Shown piece after piece: positions 61,616 to 64,000 of a DNA stretch of 64,000 nt. The stretch's first letter is position 1. Each line of letters begins with the position of its first letter. The notes under the pieces are model-generated. The model had not been told where the DNA came from. It did not search any database and saw only the letters and a program-made list of their open reading frames with translations. Position numbers and translations under genes: made by a program. Location: NCBI GenBank assembly GCA_019828595.1, contig JAHQRK010000023.1, positions 744,001 to 808,000 of the forward strand. The letters run 5' to 3'. The DNA comes from Aphanomyces cochlioides. Its lineage: Eukaryota; Oomycota; Saprolegniomycetes; Saprolegniales; Verrucalvaceae.

Positions 61616-62094
61616 TTTTGGGCTTGGTGAAAAATGAACTATGAATGACATGATCATGCAGGATGCGATGGTTTGGCAGCGTAATACATTTTGATGATTG
61701 TAATCACGAGGTCGTGTGGGTGAAACATGGGTGAAGCGATCAATTTCGTGAGCCGTACGATCTTCGTCCATACACTTGACTGAGCCCTTGTTGTGTAGTC
61801 ATGGATACATCCTCTGTCCCTCATGTCCCAATCCCCACTTTATCTTCCATGCTTGAAGGCAACGAATGGAGAATGCCCAACGCGAACTCGCTACAAGCCG
61901 GGAGACACTAAATATCCCAACCCTTGTTTTAAATGTCTACACCTTATACTTGGAATTTGTATATCCGAATAGTTACTCATATATGGGGGTTTGCGAAAGA
62001 AATACGAAACCTCTCAATTTCTATTTATCAGCTTTCGGCGAGTTTCACATTTCAATTCATGCCGACAAATTAGCACGAATGATCGAAGGCTCCA
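61616..62094. other. upstream region of the 60107 transporter
   Basis: No gene. Probably contains its promoter and the 3' end of the Crypton-like unit. Confidence 0.45.
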
Positions 62095-64000
62095 TCATCT
62101 CAGGTACAACTTCTTTGCACCTTTAGCAATGAGATCATAGAGGGTTGGATACGTCAAGTCGGACATTTTTCGTCGGCCAATTGAACGCTCCTCCAAGTCC
62201 ACGCCAATTGAGTTGCACAATGCAACCATGCAACGCTCAAATTCCTGGGTTCTGCGCAACACGTCCAAACGCACCATCTCTCGCTCGTCGACGCTCGCAT
62301 GCTTCACAAGTTCTGTCATAACTCGCTTGAGCTTGCTGAAATTCACTCGATCAGAAGATTTGGGGAAATCACGAGGTAGAAAACGCCGCAGAGGTGTACT
62401 TACTCTGAAATTGGGTACTCCATTCCACCACATATGCCATGCATCAAACACTTTACACGTAGGACATTTCAAATCACTGGGAGCAATCAGAGTTGGAGCA
62501 TTTGGTTCTGACACGTCGGTTTCGGGCAAAGTTAAAGAGCTTTGTTGTAGTCTGGAAACAATGTTCGAGCACAGATCATCCAAAAACTGTTGTGACATTG
62601 TAGATTGAGGAGGCAGTGTAACTTATTCAGCAATTGCATCGCGGATTTGACTTGGTAACAAACTGAATATTTGTTCCATAAAGCACAATTTGTCTTCTAT
62701 AGCTTTCATCCGTTCAGCCAAAACAACGTGAGGTGGCACACCAGTCGCACGCATGGATGACACAGGATTATATATTCGCCCAGTCTCAATTTGACCACCA
62801 AGTCGAGAAACAAGTTTTGTTGTCCAAAGAAGAGAAGAAGAGAGGGGGTGGTCTGCTGATAAATTGCCCATCAGCCACTCGGAATGATATACAATAGAAG
62901 CTAAGAGAAATGGTACCACACAACGAAAAGACTCTGGGTAGTATGAGCTGTAGCCTGGCAGAATTGTCTCCGGATCGTCTTGTGAGAGTGTTAGCCCATT
63001 GAAATGAGGGGGCAAATTGGCAAATTCAATATCATTGACATTTAGCCCTATCCATGTAAATATCAATCATTTCAACCAAGTCCAAGTAGACCCGTGCCGC
63101 CCAACCAACAAATTGGTCGCCCCCAGAGCCACAGAAAATGTAGCGACCTTGCACACTTAGAGACCAGTGTGCGCGTAACCAGACTGACACCTGAGTTGGA
63201 CCACCCGGTGAGTTGGACAACTCGTTCGCGACACCTTTTCTGAACGAGTGTGTGCCAACTTCTTTGGCCAAAATTCCCAGGTTGAGCATTTCATCTCTGT
63301 TCTTTTGTGAAGTCTTTGTCAGCCACGCAGAGAATTTCTCTTTTGCATTAACCCCAAACAATAAAGTGCACTTTTCCAACTGTGACCCTTACAATGCAAG
63401 ACTACATGACTCAATAAACAGAGTAAGCAAACCAAGTAAACCTTAAAATTGGGCAAATAGACGGATTCGAGGGATTTGCATAGATATGATGCGGAGTACA
63501 ATTATCTCCAGCCTGATCGCTCTTCGTGCTACCATACTGGACTACCAGAGCATCGCCTGAAATATTCATTAGCTCCATAAATGTACGAGCATACCATTCC
63601 AAGAAATGTAATGAAGGTTAATGGAGCCCACCGTTGCCGAGCGAGCAACAAGATTCCAACAGAAGACAAGAAAGCGTTGTGCCAACTTGCAGTCTTTACT
63701 GGCCAATGTCTGCAGTGCTGTCTTTGCTAGAAATTTGTATCCTATTCTGTGTCATGAAATCAATCTATCTAGACTACCTTCAAATGTAATTGGGGTTTTG
63801 CCCTCTAAAATTTGCATCGACCCCTCTTCTTTGAGTTGTGCAATCTTTCGCTTGTAGCCAGAAGTAAAATCTATGTGAATAGAGCTTTCGGGTAGACGGA
63901 AAATGTTGTACCAGAAAGGAGGGAATTGAGCTCTTTGGGCATATCCACCTTTGCTTCTTTGTGCAGATTGACGATTGCGCTTCTGCAGCCGTCCAAAGAT
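62095..64000 (-). CDS. Crypton-like tyrosine recombinase with GCR1_C-type domain, partial
   Basis: A minus-strand gene entering from the right edge. Reading order: FTSGYKRKIAQLKEEGSMQI, then LVFCWNLVARSATVGSI, then GDALVVQYGSTKSDQAGDN and YANPSNPSICPIL. The catalytic C-terminal part is GTHSFRKGVANELSN (HxxR), VSVWLRAHWSLSVQGRYIFC (second active-site helix and likely Tyr) and GGDQFVGWAARVYLDL. A conserved tail (LPPHFNGLTL, VVPFLLASIVYHSEWL) precedes a domain with CPTCKVFDAWHMWWNGVP and RVNFSKLKRVMTELV, which resembles the GCR1_C DNA-binding domain of Cryptons. At least three short introns are implied. A stop (TAA at about 62624) separates the tail from the last domain, so either an intron is mis-seen or the copy is slightly decayed. 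No TIRs are expected for Cryptons. Confidence 0.7.

Overview
The window is nuclear eukaryotic DNA, most likely from an oomycete of the saprolegnian type (Aphanomyces or Saprolegnia-like). Three things point there: short GT-AG introns of about 45 nt in several genes, tandem elicitin-like genes with C-terminal GPI-type tails, and a mixed load of Ty3, pogo, Harbinger, Tc1 and Crypton-type elements. The species assignment is inference. No rRNA, tRNA or CRISPR was recognised.

Layout. 0-10 kb is a minus-strand cluster of SLC1/DAACS-type dicarboxylate or amino-acid:cation symporters: one intact copy at 0.2-1.55 kb, a near-identical copy with a one-base deletion at 3.3-4.6 kb, a relic at 6.6-7.0 kb and a diverged intact copy at 7.9-9.3 kb. 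Another relic lies at 34.5-35.3 kb. 9.3-13.5 kb holds a fossil gene, a glycine-zipper secreted protein and a hotdog-thioesterase-like gene. An apparently intact Tc1/IS630-like transposon (13.5-15.45 kb) sits 60 bp upstream of the thioesterase-like gene.

16.2-27.3 kb is the conserved core: a multi-exon BIG-type Sec7 Arf-GEF, a tandem pair of unrecognised membrane proteins (first copy frameshifted), an AGC protein kinase and an Arb2-domain gene. 27.8-29.2 kb is a decayed pogo-like transposon. 30.4-32.6 kb has a NIPA-type Mg2+ transporter and an unrecognised conserved-looking gene. 32.9-37.4 kb is an elicitin-like cluster: one intact copy, one lacking a cysteine and one broken. 37.5-42.1 kb is mostly foldback, MITE and pogo sequence.

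42.8-61.6 kb is a cluster of MFS sugar-porter genes interleaved with transposons. One transporter is split by a Harbinger-type element that itself carries an intact pogo-like transposon. It is followed by a 6.8 kb Ty3/gypsy element with near-identical LTRs, broken gag and pol, and an antisense spliced open reading frame. Next come a transporter pseudogene, two near-identical intact transporters, another pogo element and an inverted C-terminal fragment. 62.1-64 kb is a Crypton-like tyrosine recombinase gene running off the right edge.

Themes. Both transporter clusters show near-identical coding cores with diverged flanks, which suggests gene conversion. Several otherwise well-preserved genes carry a single-base frameshift; this could be recent decay or assembly error and cannot be settled from the sequence alone.
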